DNA of 64,000 nucleotides, taken from NCBI GenBank assembly GCA_017623475.1, contig JAGAPC010000003.1, positions 52,344 to 116,343 of the forward strand. The letters are read 5' to 3'. A program made the position numbers and the translations under genes. Under the pieces are notes generated by a model, which had not been told where the DNA came from, searched no databases, and saw nothing but the letters and a program-made list of their open reading frames with translations. Shown here piece by piece: positions 26,495 to 35,168 of the stretch. Position 1 is the first letter of the stretch. Every line of letters begins with the position of its first letter. Source of the DNA: Clostridia bacterium (GTDB lineage Bacteria > Bacillota > Clostridia > Oscillospirales > UBA644).

Positions 26495-27112
26495 ATGACC
26501 CTTCGTTCCAAAGCCGAAAATATATGGTATCACTATAAATACCATATTTTAGCCGGGATTTTTATCCTGGGCACTTTGATCGTATGCCTTCACAGCTGTG
26601 CGACCAAGCCGGAATTTGATATTCAGGTTTATTACGTCACCGGTTCTTCTTCCATGTACAACGAGCAGTTGGCGTGGATCGAATCTGCCGTCGCGTCTCA
26701 TTGCGGAGATGTGAACGGAGACGGAGAGGTAACCGTTGCCGTAACGGGGCTTCGGGTCGGTGAAAATTCCGACGCGACCCAGCGCGCCCAATATCTCAAC
26801 GCCGTCCAGGCAGGGGATGTTATGCTGCTTTTCGGCGATGAGGGAGGGATCGATTATCTTTATCGGAACGGGTATCTTCAGCCGTTGACCGACTTTTCCG
26901 ACGCGTTGGACGGGGAGGGGTACGCCTGGCAGGTAACCGGGTCTGCCGTTTCCCTTCAGACCGAAGGGTTCGACGTGTTTTCCGCCCCTCTTTACGTTTC
27001 TCTTCGTACCTTTGACGATACCTGGTCTTCGGTGCGTCCCGGTGTAAAGGATAATTACCAAATCGCTCGGGATACCCTTTCTTCCATGATCGGCGTATCG
27101 TCGGAGAATTAA
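26495..27112 (+). CDS. Hypothetical membrane-anchored extracellular protein
   Basis: A 205-residue protein that I do not recognise. A short basic cytoplasmic start is followed by one membrane segment (about 17-33, then CLHSCATK), with the rest outside. The segment DVNGDGEVTV (about 70-79) resembles a single calcium-binding F-hand. The remaining pattern (GDVMLLFGDEGGIDYLYRNGYLQPLTDF) recalls periplasmic solute-binding proteins but is too short for a full one. It follows greA by 11 bases and probably shares its transcript. A lipid-anchored form cannot be excluded. Confidence 0.75.
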   Translation: MTLRSKAENIWYHYKYHILAGIFILGTLIVCLHSCATKPEFDIQVYYVTGSSSMYNEQLAWIESAVASHCGDVNGDGEVTVAVTGLRVGENSDATQRAQYLNAVQAGDVMLLFGDEGGIDYLYRNGYLQPLTDFSDALDGEGYAWQVTGSAVSLQTEGFDVFSAPLYVSLRTFDDTWSSVRPGVKDNYQIARDTLSSMIGVSSEN

Positions 27113-27248
27113 AGATTTCCTTCCGCAAAATTTCTTCCGTGAACTTTCTTTGAATTTTGTTCTGCTTTCGTCCAAAGCCGCATATCTTCTTTTCCATCGG
27201 AAATACTTTTTTTGTATTGATCTTTTGGGAAGGGGAAGCAAAAAAAGT
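27113..27248. other. Intergenic region before the nucleotidyltransferase gene
   Basis: About 136 bases, T-rich. I see no clear promoter, terminator or RNA; a GGGAAGGGG stretch near 27228 may be the ribosome binding site of the next gene at long spacing. Confidence 0.3.
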
Positions 27249-29438
27249 ATGAAAGCAGTAATCATGGCGGGCGGATTCGGCACGCGCTTGCGTCCGATGA
27301 CGGAAGGGATTCCGAAGCCCTGCGTTCCGGTGGTGGGAGTTCCTTGTATCGTCCGTATTTTACGGAATCTTTCCGGTCTGGGGATTCGGGAATTTCACGT
27401 GTCGCTCTTTTATCTTCCGCAGCAGATTCGAAGCGTACTGTCGGCGGAGGAATTTAAAAATTTAAGTATTTATTTTCACGAGGAAACGGTTCCTCTCGGA
27501 ACGTCAGGCTCCGTGAAAAATTGCCTCAAGGATTGTAACGACGAATTTATCGTGGTCAGCGGGGACGGAGTGTTTGATTTCGACCTGTCTTTTGCGGTGG
27601 ATTTTCATCACGCCCACGGCGGTCCTTTTACGTTGGTTTCCACCCGGGTCAGCGATCCCGGGGAATACGGTGTTCTGCTCTCGGACGATACCGGTCGGAT
27701 TGTTCGTTTTCTGGAAAAACCCGATTGGTCTCACGCATATTCCGACGACGTAAATACCGGAATCTATATTTGCTCTCCTTCCGTATTGAACTATATCCCG
27801 GAGGGAAGATCCGATTTTTCCAAAGACGTTTTCCCCTTGATGATGCAACAGAAAATCCCTTTATATCATTATCGGGCAAAGGGATATTGGTGCGACGTCG
27901 GTACGGTTTCCTCTTACCTTGATTGTAACCGGAATTTGTTGGCGTCTCAAGGCGGATCGGTTCAAAGCCCCGTGGAAGAGGGTACCGTAATCGAATCCCC
28001 CTGCTATATCGGAAAAAACGTGCGCCTCGACCGTTGCCACGTCGGACCTTATACGGTGATCGGCGACGGTTGCGTGTTGAAAGAAAGTCGGCTGGAGGGC
28101 TGTGTTTTGGATACCGGAGTCCGATGTGAATCCGGTTCAGCAGCCCGGAACGCCGTTTTGTGTAAAAATTCCATTCTTCGCTCCAACGTCCGGGTGGGGG
28201 ACGGATGCGTGATCGGCTCCGATTGTGAGGTCGGTTCCGGTTCGACCGTTCCTGCCGGCGCAAAAATCTATCCTTCGAACTGTATTCCGGAAAACACCTT
28301 CGTTCCCGGGAACGTACACCGTAAGTTGCGTTCCCTCGTTCCGGAGGATGGAAAAATCCTCTTTCCCTTCGGCGAAGACTTCGGCGGTGCCACGATGTAT
28401 GAGATCGGACGCGCCCTTGCCGAATTGTTTGACGGTGACGTCGTCGTCGGAAGGACAGAGCAGCGGGACGCATCTGCAACCATGACCCTTTGCGGCGGCG
28501 TTCTGTCCTGCGGAAAAAACGTTTATGACACCGGGGTAAACGATCTTTCCCAATTTCGTTTTACCGTGCGCAATTATGCCTTCCGATGCGGCGCGTTTTT
28601 TCAACGGAATTATTCTAACCTCATCCTTCGTCTCTACGACGGAAACGGAATGCCCCTTTCGTCGGCGTTGGGGCGCAGGCTGGTGCAGGGATTGTCCGGG
28701 GAAAGTAATTGCGGAGAAAAGGACGGACTTTACCGTATTTTTCGCGGCGGTGCAAAGTCTTATCAATCGTTTCTTCGCTCCTTCGGAATTCCGAGTCGCT
28801 TGATGCTCCGGGTGGTTGCCTCCCCCATATTGTCACCCCTGCTGCCCCGAAGCCCTGAGTCGGAGGCGCGGGAGCGTATGCGCGTCGGTCCCGAATGGAT
28901 CCGTATTGAACGCCCCGACGGAGAACCCTTTGACGAGGATTTGATCCGTTTGTGCTCCTGTCTTGCTTTTGGGCGAAAAGAAGCGCCGGTCTATTTCCCC
29001 ACCTCTTTCCCTAATCTAACGGAGGAAATCGCAAAAAACGACGGTTTTCGCGCCATCAGAACGGCAGTTGACGACAAATCCGCCCGGAAATTGTTTCCAT
29101 TGACCGATCCCAACGTGCAAGCGTTGTTGATTTTGAATCTTTTGCAGGAAGAAAAATGCACCTTTCAGCAGTTTATTTCCAAATTACCTGCCTTTGCGGT
29201 AAAGCAAAGGGACGTAACGGTTCATTTGCCCCGAAGCACCGTGATGCGCCTGTTGGCTTCTTCCGGCGGCGAATTGTCGGAAGGCATCCGTTTCTTTGAC
29301 CGTTCCGGCGTGGTTCGCATCGTTCCGAAGTCGAACGCCAACGCCTTTCGTATCTTATCCGAAGCGTCCAACGCCGAATTGGCGGAGGAGCTTTGTGAAT
29401 TTTATTCTATGAAACTAAAAGGGCTAAAGCCCGATTAA
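27249..29438 (+). CDS. NDP-sugar pyrophosphorylase with hexapeptide repeats fused to a degenerate phosphomannomutase-like domain
   Basis: A 729-residue fusion. Residues 1-235 form a sugar-phosphate nucleotidyltransferase with the activating loop MAGGFGTRLRPMT and GDGVFDFD. Residues 250-360 are left-handed beta-helix repeats (IESPCYIGKNVRLDRCHVGP). Residues 370-729 resemble phosphomannomutase domain I (YEIGRALAELFDGDVVVGR) but lack the TASHNP phosphoserine loop; FFQRNYSN is found where it should be, and no DGDGDR metal loop is seen. It probably makes an activated sugar (GDP-mannose or similar) while the mutase part is non-catalytic. Start ATG 27249 is chosen by homology. Confidence 0.85.
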   Translation: MKAVIMAGGFGTRLRPMTEGIPKPCVPVVGVPCIVRILRNLSGLGIREFHVSLFYLPQQIRSVLSAEEFKNLSIYFHEETVPLGTSGSVKNCLKDCNDEFIVVSGDGVFDFDLSFAVDFHHAHGGPFTLVSTRVSDPGEYGVLLSDDTGRIVRFLEKPDWSHAYSDDVNTGIYICSPSVLNYIPEGRSDFSKDVFPLMMQQKIPLYHYRAKGYWCDVGTVSSYLDCNRNLLASQGGSVQSPVEEGTVIESPCYIGKNVRLDRCHVGPYTVIGDGCVLKESRLEGCVLDTGVRCESGSAARNAVLCKNSILRSNVRVGDGCVIGSDCEVGSGSTVPAGAKIYPSNCIPENTFVPGNVHRKLRSLVPEDGKILFPFGEDFGGATMYEIGRALAELFDGDVVVGRTEQRDASATMTLCGGVLSCGKNVYDTGVNDLSQFRFTVRNYAFRCGAFFQRNYSNLILRLYDGNGMPLSSALGRRLVQGLSGESNCGEKDGLYRIFRGGAKSYQSFLRSFGIPSRLMLRVVASPILSPLLPRSPESEARERMRVGPEWIRIERPDGEPFDEDLIRLCSCLAFGRKEAPVYFPTSFPNLTEEIAKNDGFRAIRTAVDDKSARKLFPLTDPNVQALLILNLLQEEKCTFQQFISKLPAFAVKQRDVTVHLPRSTVMRLLASSGGELSEGIRFFDRSGVVRIVPKSNANAFRILSEASNAELAEELCEFYSMKLKGLKPD

Positions 29439-29494
29439 CACCGGCGTTTGCCGGCTACATAAAACGTTTTTTGATCAAATTAAGGAGGATCATT

Positions 29495-31165
29495 TTGAAA
29501 AAAATTGAAAAAATTCGGATTATTCCCCTCGGCGGATTGAACGAGATCGGGAAGAATATGACCCTGATCGAATGCGGGAAGGATATTATCGTCGTGGACT
29601 GCGGGATGGCGTTCCCCGACGAGGATATGCCCGGCGTTGATTACGTTATCCCCGATTTTCAGTATCTTTTGAAGAACAAAGACCGTGTTGCCGCGATCTT
29701 TCTGACCCACGGACACGAGGATCATATCGGTGCGTTGCCTTACGTATTGCGGGAGTTGAACGTCCCCGTTTACGGAACCCGCATGACCCTCGGCATCGTG
29801 GTCAATAAATTAAGAGAATTCCACTTGGAAAAGAAGACGAAGCTGATGCAGGTCTCTGCCGGAGAATCCGTTAAAATCGGCTCACTTTCCGTGGAATATA
29901 TCCATACCAACCACTCCATCGCAGACTCTGCCGCCCTTGCCATTCATACCCCCTGCGGCGTTATTTTCCATACCGGAGATTTTAAAATCGACGTCAGCCC
30001 CATTGACGGCGATATTATCGACCTTCCCCGCATCGGAGAATTGGGCAAGGAAGGGGTTTTGGCGTTACTGTCCGACTCCACCGGCGCGGAAAAGCCCGGT
30101 CATTCCATGAGCGAAAGCAAGGTCGGATCTTCCCTCAACGATATTTTCCGCAGAGCCGACAACAAGCGTATTATCGTCGCCACCTTTGCGTCCAACGTAC
30201 ATCGGGTTCAGCAGATCATCAACCTTGCCGCCCAATACGGACGTCGGGTTGCGGTCAGCGGACGAAGCATGATTACCGTGCTGGAAGCCGCCATGCAGTT
30301 GGGCTATACGAAGGTTCCCAAGGGTGTTTTGATCGATATCGACAAGATCAAAAAGATTCCCCCGGAGCAGCTGGTCGTCATCACCACCGGAAGCCAGGGA
30401 GAGCCCATGTCCGCCCTTTACCGTATGGCTTATTCCGAGCATAAAGTTGTTGAAATCAACGAAAAAGACCTGGTCATCGTCTCTGCCTCCGCCATTCCGG
30501 GAAACGAAAAGCCGGTAGGGAATATGGTCAACGAACTGTTTCGTTCCGGTGCGGAGGTGGTCTATGAATCTCACAACGAGATTCACGCCACAGGTCACGC
30601 CTGCCAGGAGGAATTGAAGCTGATGTTGGGCATGACCCAGCCCAAATTCTTCATCCCCGTCCACGGGGAATACCGTCATCTTCACCGCCACGCTTCCTTG
30701 GCGGAAGGGATGGGCGTTGCAAAGAAAAATATTTTGATTGCCGAAATCGGCGATATTATCGAGCTGGATAAAAATTCCGCAAAGATCGTCGGCACCGTTC
30801 CCTCCGGACGCATTTTGGTCGATGGCTTGGGAGTCGGCGACGTCGGAAACGTGGTGTTGCGGGATCGCAAGCACCTTGCCCAGGACGGCTTGATCGTCGC
30901 CGTCGCCGTGGTGGATTCCAAAACAGGGAATCTCTATTCCGAGCCGGAAATCGTCACCCGTGGCTTCGTCTATATTCGGGAAAATGAAGAGTTGATGTCG
31001 AAGGTCAAGCAAATCACCGCCGATGTCATTCTCCGTTGCGCCAAGGAAAAGCAGAACGATTGGGTTTATAATGCAAAAAATAAGGTTCGGGATGAGCTGG
31101 ATCGGTACATCTTCAGTCAGACCATGCGTAAGCCCATGATCCTTCCCGTAATCAAATATATCTGA
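29495..31165 (+). CDS. rnj: Ribonuclease J
   Basis: Metallo-beta-lactamase/beta-CASP endo- and 5'-exoribonuclease central to mRNA decay in Bacillota. The 556 residues carry the metal motif THGHEDHIG near 76-84, and the beta-CASP and C-terminal regions are complete (GLGVGDVGNVVLRDRKHL is the RNase J-specific segment). Translation starts at TTG 29495 with AAGGAGG six bases upstream; earlier in-frame starts lack a site. It is a single copy here; whether a second RNase J exists cannot be judged. Confidence 0.96.
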   Translation: MKKIEKIRIIPLGGLNEIGKNMTLIECGKDIIVVDCGMAFPDEDMPGVDYVIPDFQYLLKNKDRVAAIFLTHGHEDHIGALPYVLRELNVPVYGTRMTLGIVVNKLREFHLEKKTKLMQVSAGESVKIGSLSVEYIHTNHSIADSAALAIHTPCGVIFHTGDFKIDVSPIDGDIIDLPRIGELGKEGVLALLSDSTGAEKPGHSMSESKVGSSLNDIFRRADNKRIIVATFASNVHRVQQIINLAAQYGRRVAVSGRSMITVLEAAMQLGYTKVPKGVLIDIDKIKKIPPEQLVVITTGSQGEPMSALYRMAYSEHKVVEINEKDLVIVSASAIPGNEKPVGNMVNELFRSGAEVVYESHNEIHATGHACQEELKLMLGMTQPKFFIPVHGEYRHLHRHASLAEGMGVAKKNILIAEIGDIIELDKNSAKIVGTVPSGRILVDGLGVGDVGNVVLRDRKHLAQDGLIVAVAVVDSKTGNLYSEPEIVTRGFVYIRENEELMSKVKQITADVILRCAKEKQNDWVYNAKNKVRDELDRYIFSQTMRKPMILPVIKYI

Positions 31166-31179
31166 TCGAGGTGTTTTCT

Positions 31180-32568
31180 ATGGATAAAATCCGTGCCTAT
31201 TTCGATTCGTTAAAGGGAAAAGAAATTGCCGTCGTGGGGCTTGGTGTCAGCCACCGCCCCTTGATCGGACTTTTGGTTCAGGAAGGGTTGACCGTCACCG
31301 CCTACGATAAAAAACCCATGGAGGAATTGGGCGATTTCGGGAAGGAATATGCCGACAAAGGGGTACGCTTCGTTCTCGGAGACGGCTACCTTGAAGATTT
31401 AAAGGGAGATTTGATCTTTAAAACCCCCGGAATGCGCGGCGATCTTCCGCCTTTTGAAAAAGCACGCGCCCGCGGTTCCGTGGTCACGTCGGAAATGGAA
31501 GTCTTTTTTCAGCTTTGTCCCTGCCCCATTTTTGCGGTAACAGGAAGCGACGGAAAGACTACGACCACCACCTTGATTTCAAAATTTCTTTCCGCCCAAG
31601 GGAAGCGTTGCTATCTCGGGGGAAATATCGGCACGCCGCTTCTTCCGAAGATCTTTGAAATTGCCCCCGATGACGTTGCCGTGGTAGAGCTTTCCTCCTT
31701 CCAGCTGAACGATATGCACCGTTCTGCCCAAACCGCCGTCGTTACGAACGTGGCGCCGAATCATCTGGATTGGCATACCGACATGGCGGAGTACGTCAAT
31801 GCAAAGCGTTGCGTTTTTCAGCACCAAACTCCGTCGGGACGGTTGGTGGTCAATTACGATAACGAAATTACCCGCGGGTATGGGGAAGAGGCAAAGGGAG
31901 ATCTTTTGTACTTCTCCTTCCGCGGTCCCGTTCCCAAGGGCGTATATCTGGATTCTGACGGTAATATTTGCGTTACCGACGGAAAAACCGTAAAACCCTT
32001 GATGCACCGTTCTTGTATCCGCATCATCGGAGATCACAACGTGGAAAATTATATGGCAGCCATCGCCGCAACCCTCGGGTACGTGGATGACGAGGTGATC
32101 CGCACCGTTGCGGAGACCTTCGGCGGGGTGGAGCATCGTATGGAATTCGTTCGCGAGGTGGATGGGGTAAAATGGTACAACGATTCCATCGCATCCAGCC
32201 CCACCCGCGTGATTGCCGGCCTGAAAGCCCAAACCCAAAGGATCATCATGCTCGCCGGCGGTTACGACAAAAAGATCCCCTTTGAGCCGATGGTTCCTTA
32301 CGTGCTGGAAAAGGTAAAATACCTGATCCTTACCGGCGCTACTGCAGAAAAAATCCGTGCCGCGATTACCTCCGATCCGTCCTATGATCCGGAAAAACTG
32401 ACCATCGAAATGAGCCCCTCCTGGGATTACGCCATTGATCGGGCGCGGGAGGTTGCAAAACCGGGGGACATCGTATCCCTTTCGCCTGCCTGTGCGTCCT
32501 TCGATTTCTTTGCGAATTTTGAGGTTCGCGGAGAATATTTCAAAAAGAAAGTACATGAATTTAAGTAA
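31180..32568 (+). CDS. murD: UDP-N-acetylmuramoylalanine-D-glutamate ligase
   Basis: Cytoplasmic peptidoglycan precursor synthesis: adds D-Glu to UDP-MurNAc-L-Ala. It has 462 residues. The N-terminal Rossmann domain (IAVVGLGVSHRPLI) is followed by the ATP loop VTGSDGKTTTTTLI near 115-128 and the C-terminal ligase domain ending LSPACASFDFFANFEVRGE, a MurD signature. The start is ATG 31180 after CGAGGTG. It stands apart from a mur/fts cluster, directly after RNase J, and ends at a bidirectional terminator. Confidence 0.96.
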   Translation: MDKIRAYFDSLKGKEIAVVGLGVSHRPLIGLLVQEGLTVTAYDKKPMEELGDFGKEYADKGVRFVLGDGYLEDLKGDLIFKTPGMRGDLPPFEKARARGSVVTSEMEVFFQLCPCPIFAVTGSDGKTTTTTLISKFLSAQGKRCYLGGNIGTPLLPKIFEIAPDDVAVVELSSFQLNDMHRSAQTAVVTNVAPNHLDWHTDMAEYVNAKRCVFQHQTPSGRLVVNYDNEITRGYGEEAKGDLLYFSFRGPVPKGVYLDSDGNICVTDGKTVKPLMHRSCIRIIGDHNVENYMAAIAATLGYVDDEVIRTVAETFGGVEHRMEFVREVDGVKWYNDSIASSPTRVIAGLKAQTQRIIMLAGGYDKKIPFEPMVPYVLEKVKYLILTGATAEKIRAAITSDPSYDPEKLTIEMSPSWDYAIDRAREVAKPGDIVSLSPACASFDFFANFEVRGEYFKKKVHEFK

Positions 32569-32571
32569 AAA

Positions 32572-32603
32572 AATAACCGCTTGACGATCGTCAAGCGGTT
32601 ATT
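32572..32603. terminator. Bidirectional terminator between murD and the convergent gene
   Basis: A perfect 32-base palindrome centred on CGATCG, with stem AATAACCGCTTGACGA. It is preceded by AAAAAA and followed by AAATTTT, so it works for both strands. Confidence 0.88.
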
Positions 32604-32608
32604 AAATT

Positions 32609-33265
32609 TTACGCTATGATGGTAAGAAACAGTGCGAATCCAAAGGCAAAGACGCTAATCGTCGCGCAGAGCCAGTAAAGCAGTCGGATGCTGGAGGAAA
32701 GATGTACGATGGTGGGTTGATTTAAGCATTGAAGGATTTCGTGGGCGGAAACGGTTTTGTTGTCTCCGATAAATTCTTCTACTTTTTGATCGAGTAAGGA
32801 TGATTCTGCTACTCCCCGTGCGACCTGCTTTTGCAGTCTGCAAAGCTCTTTGTATTCCTTCTTGCGCTTTTTTCGTTCGTTTCTGTCGTAATAATCAAAA
32901 ATGTGCGATTCGTTGCTGAATACTCCGTAGGGGTAATTTCCGCGGGGAACGTCCATTTCGTAGTCGTGTTCAATCTGACGTATGACGTTTTCGCTTTTTT
33001 TAACGTCAAACTTATTGCGGACGTCAATGAGGTAAAACAGGACGGAAACGATCCCCATAAACACGGCAATCAACATACAAGCGATCGAATACGAGGAAAT
33101 CAGCGCGCCGTACATCGTCAAAAGAGCGCCGAAGACGGCGATAAAATAATTGATCATCGTCGTTCTTTGTCCGGCATGATAATAAAAATAAGCGCACGCC
33201 TGCTCGTAAAAGTCTGCATCGGTCAGATTCTTTTTCGGGACATTTGTTTTTTCGTTGAGATCCAT
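32609..33265 (-). CDS. Hypothetical three-helix membrane protein
   Basis: A 218-residue protein, not recognised by name. Two membrane segments lie at about 40-60 and 65-88 (FIAVFGALLTMYGALIS, then SIACMLIAVFMGIVSVLFYL), followed by a charged cytoplasmic region with DVRNKFDVKKSENVIRQIEHD, and a last membrane segment at the C terminus (about 195-217). The pattern AYFYYHAGQR before the first segment and D-R-N after the second recalls small two-helix effector-type membrane families (SLATT-like or RipA-like), but I cannot assign one. The ATG at 33265 follows AGAAAGGAAC. It has its own strong promoter. Confidence 0.8.
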   Translation of the reverse strand: MDLNEKTNVPKKNLTDADFYEQACAYFYYHAGQRTTMINYFIAVFGALLTMYGALISSYSIACMLIAVFMGIVSVLFYLIDVRNKFDVKKSENVIRQIEHDYEMDVPRGNYPYGVFSNESHIFDYYDRNERKKRKKEYKELCRLQKQVARGVAESSLLDQKVEEFIGDNKTVSAHEILQCLNQPTIVHLSSSIRLLYWLCATISVFAFGFALFLTIIA

Positions 33266-33297
33266 GACGGTTCCTTTCTGCAAAGGTGATATAAATT

Positions 33298-33326
33298 ATT
33301 ATAGCACATGTTTTCCTTAAAGTCAA
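33298..33326 (-). promoter_or_regulatory. Promoter of the three-helix membrane protein gene
   Basis: On the minus strand TTGACT (33321-33326), an exact 17-base spacer and TATAAT (33298-33303), about 33 bases before the start codon. Nearly consensus. Confidence 0.8.
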
Positions 33327-33361
33327 TTCCGTCGGAATCGAATTTCGGGCATATCCATGAT

Positions 33362-33778
33362 TTATTTTTTTCGAAAAATTAAGGTTTTGCTCAATACGTA
33401 ATTCAACACGATAACGATGACGCTGACGATGATTTTTGTAAGAAATCCTTCAATTCCAAACAGGTCGTAGTCCAAGCCGATACAGAACAAAACCGTAGGT
33501 AGTACGATCTCCAAAACCCCTGAAAAAATCCGCGCTCCCAGGAATTTTCCCGCTTCCTTCAATGTGTTTTTTGACCGCCATTTTTTGCTTCCGAATACGA
33601 ATAATTTGTTCGTGACGAAGGCGAACACCACCGCCCCGAACCAGGCGATCGCGTTACTTGCCGTGATCCCGACCAAGGGCACGAAGGCGGCGTACAGTAC
33701 CACGTTTACCAGCGAAGTCAACGCGCCGTAGGTAAAATAGGAAATCACTTCCCGATGCTTTTGATAAAACTTTTTCAT
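33362..33778 (-). CDS. GtrA family membrane protein
   Basis: A 138-residue protein with four membrane segments (about 12-32, 38-58, 80-102 and 112-132). The motif SYFTYGALTSLVNVVLYAAF and the central FVTNKLFVF are typical of GtrA, a family thought to move undecaprenyl-linked sugars across the membrane or to aid glycan modification. The start ATG 33778 overlaps the stop of the acyltransferase gene (ATGA) and has GGAAAGAAAG upstream. The pair probably modifies a surface glycan. Confidence 0.9.
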   Translation of the reverse strand: MKKFYQKHREVISYFTYGALTSLVNVVLYAAFVPLVGITASNAIAWFGAVVFAFVTNKLFVFGSKKWRSKNTLKEAGKFLGARIFSGVLEIVLPTVLFCIGLDYDLFGIEGFLTKIIVSVIVIVLNYVLSKTLIFRKK

Positions 33779-34860
33779 AGCGTTTCTTTCTTTCCGGATA
33801 AAATCCGCCGTTCCAATGAAACCAGCTTTTCCTTGATCTTCAGCCATCGGAACAGATGATGCCGTATTAAGTCAATCAGAGAAAGGATTACGTAAAGAAT
33901 CACCGCCGTCAGCAACACTTTTCCCGTTAAAAGCAACAAGTTTTCCGTTGCAAGGCTTGCGTATTTCCCCACGATGATCCGATTCCAGATCTGGGGGTGC
34001 ATATGGACGATGTAAACGCCGAACGCCGCCGGAGACAAGAATTTCACGATGGTTTTTCCCGTTTTTGGCAGGTTGATTTTTGCAAACAAAATGAGTAGCG
34101 CCGCCGCCGAAATCAAGATGGTGGGAGACTTGTATCGGATCAAAACCTCCGGGTACGTGAATTGGGAAATCCAAGGGTTATTCCACAGCTCAAGGGCGTA
34201 TTTTGCGCCCCAGGACACGACGACGCATCCGCCGTAAATCAGCGCTAAATATCTCTTTTTGATCTTCTGAAACCACCCGAATCTTCCGATACATCCGCCC
34301 CAAAGATACAGCGCCGCCAGCCACAAAACGCTGTATCCGTCTTTCAGTTGGAAAATATCCTGCATCGCCGCCGTCGGGAGTACCGAAAGAAGTGCAAACA
34401 GGCTTCCGCAAAGGATTTTCAGATCCTTTTCCGCCATCGTCCCGATCACGTGGTTCAACGCAGGCATAAAGAAAAACAACGCAAAATAACAGGTAAAATA
34501 CCAGCCGTAATTGTTGAGGACGGGAAAGAAGGATTTCAGGATCTCGGTACCTCCCGCCGAACCCGGAAGAATCAACGCAAAAAGCACGGTAATTCCAACG
34601 GAATACAAAAGAACCTGAAGCCACAAAAGAACGATGTTTGCGTATTTCGGCTTCGATTTCCATCCCACGTAGCCGGAGATCAATCCGTAGCAGTTGACGG
34701 CGCAATACGCCGCCGTTTCCAAAAGCCAAGCCCCCTCGTAGTTCAGGGATAGCTTGTCCGCGGCGCCCAATACGCCTCCTGCGCCCAACACGTGCAAAAT
34801 CAATACCATCAACATCGAACCGATCCGCAATAAGTCGATTCCGTAATTTCGTTTTTCCAC
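33775..34860 (-). CDS. Acyltransferase family 3 membrane protein
   Basis: A 361-residue integral membrane O-acyltransferase (OafA/WecH-like). It begins RNYGIDLLRIGSMLMVLILHV, the family N-terminus with the catalytic-type His in the first membrane helix, and has about ten membrane segments. The GTG at 34860 with GAGGAAG upstream is chosen because the promoter -10 overlaps an earlier ATG (34893), so that ATG cannot be on the transcript. It is the first gene of a two-gene unit with the GtrA-like protein and is divergent from the exopolysaccharide operon, so acetylation of that polymer is plausible. Confidence 0.88.
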   Translation of the reverse strand: MEKRNYGIDLLRIGSMLMVLILHVLGAGGVLGAADKLSLNYEGAWLLETAAYCAVNCYGLISGYVGWKSKPKYANIVLLWLQVLLYSVGITVLFALILPGSAGGTEILKSFFPVLNNYGWYFTCYFALFFFMPALNHVIGTMAEKDLKILCGSLFALLSVLPTAAMQDIFQLKDGYSVLWLAALYLWGGCIGRFGWFQKIKKRYLALIYGGCVVVSWGAKYALELWNNPWISQFTYPEVLIRYKSPTILISAAALLILFAKINLPKTGKTIVKFLSPAAFGVYIVHMHPQIWNRIIVGKYASLATENLLLLTGKVLLTAVILYVILSLIDLIRHHLFRWLKIKEKLVSLERRILSGKKETL

Positions 34861-34891
34861 GAAGGCTTCCTCGCTTTTTTCCTTTTTCCCC

Positions 34892-34920
34892 ATTATACCA
34901 TATCGCCGACCGTTTTTCAA
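34892..34920 (-). promoter_or_regulatory. Promoter of the acyltransferase-gtrA unit
   Basis: On the minus strand TTGAAA (34915-34920), 17 bases, TATAAT (34892-34897). The predicted start near 34885 leaves a leader of about 25 bases before GTG 34860. Confidence 0.78.
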
Positions 34921-34989
34921 GAGGGGAGAGGAATTTTGCCTGCAAAATGTTTCTTTTATCCGTCTTAACTGTGAATTTTTTCGCACACA

Positions 34990-35168
34990 TTTTTTATATA
35001 TTCAGTTATACATAGAAATGTCACAATCTTATGATATATATAAATATATATATTTGAGTTCTACGCGCCGGTGTAGTGATTGCTTACAAGCCTTCATTTT
35101 GCTGACCGTGTAACTTGTATTGCAATAAGGGCTTTTGCCTGGAGATATTGAAGGAGCGAGCAAAACAA
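34990..35168 (+). promoter_or_regulatory. AT-rich leader region of the exopolysaccharide operon
   Basis: About 180 bases between divergent units. It includes an alternating A/T tract (about 35034-35053). The best -10 is TATGAT (35030-35035) with a poor -35 (TTATAC), so promoter placement is uncertain. The leader also allows weak pairing of ACAAGCC (about 35086) with later CTTGT and GGGCTT segments. No known riboswitch was recognised. Confidence 0.4.

Noticed and set aside
29421..29454. Terminator upstream of RNase J
   Set aside because: Two 5-bp hairpins (GGGCT/AGCCC and CCGGC/GCCGG) are present but the T run lies 11 bases further on, so termination is doubtful.
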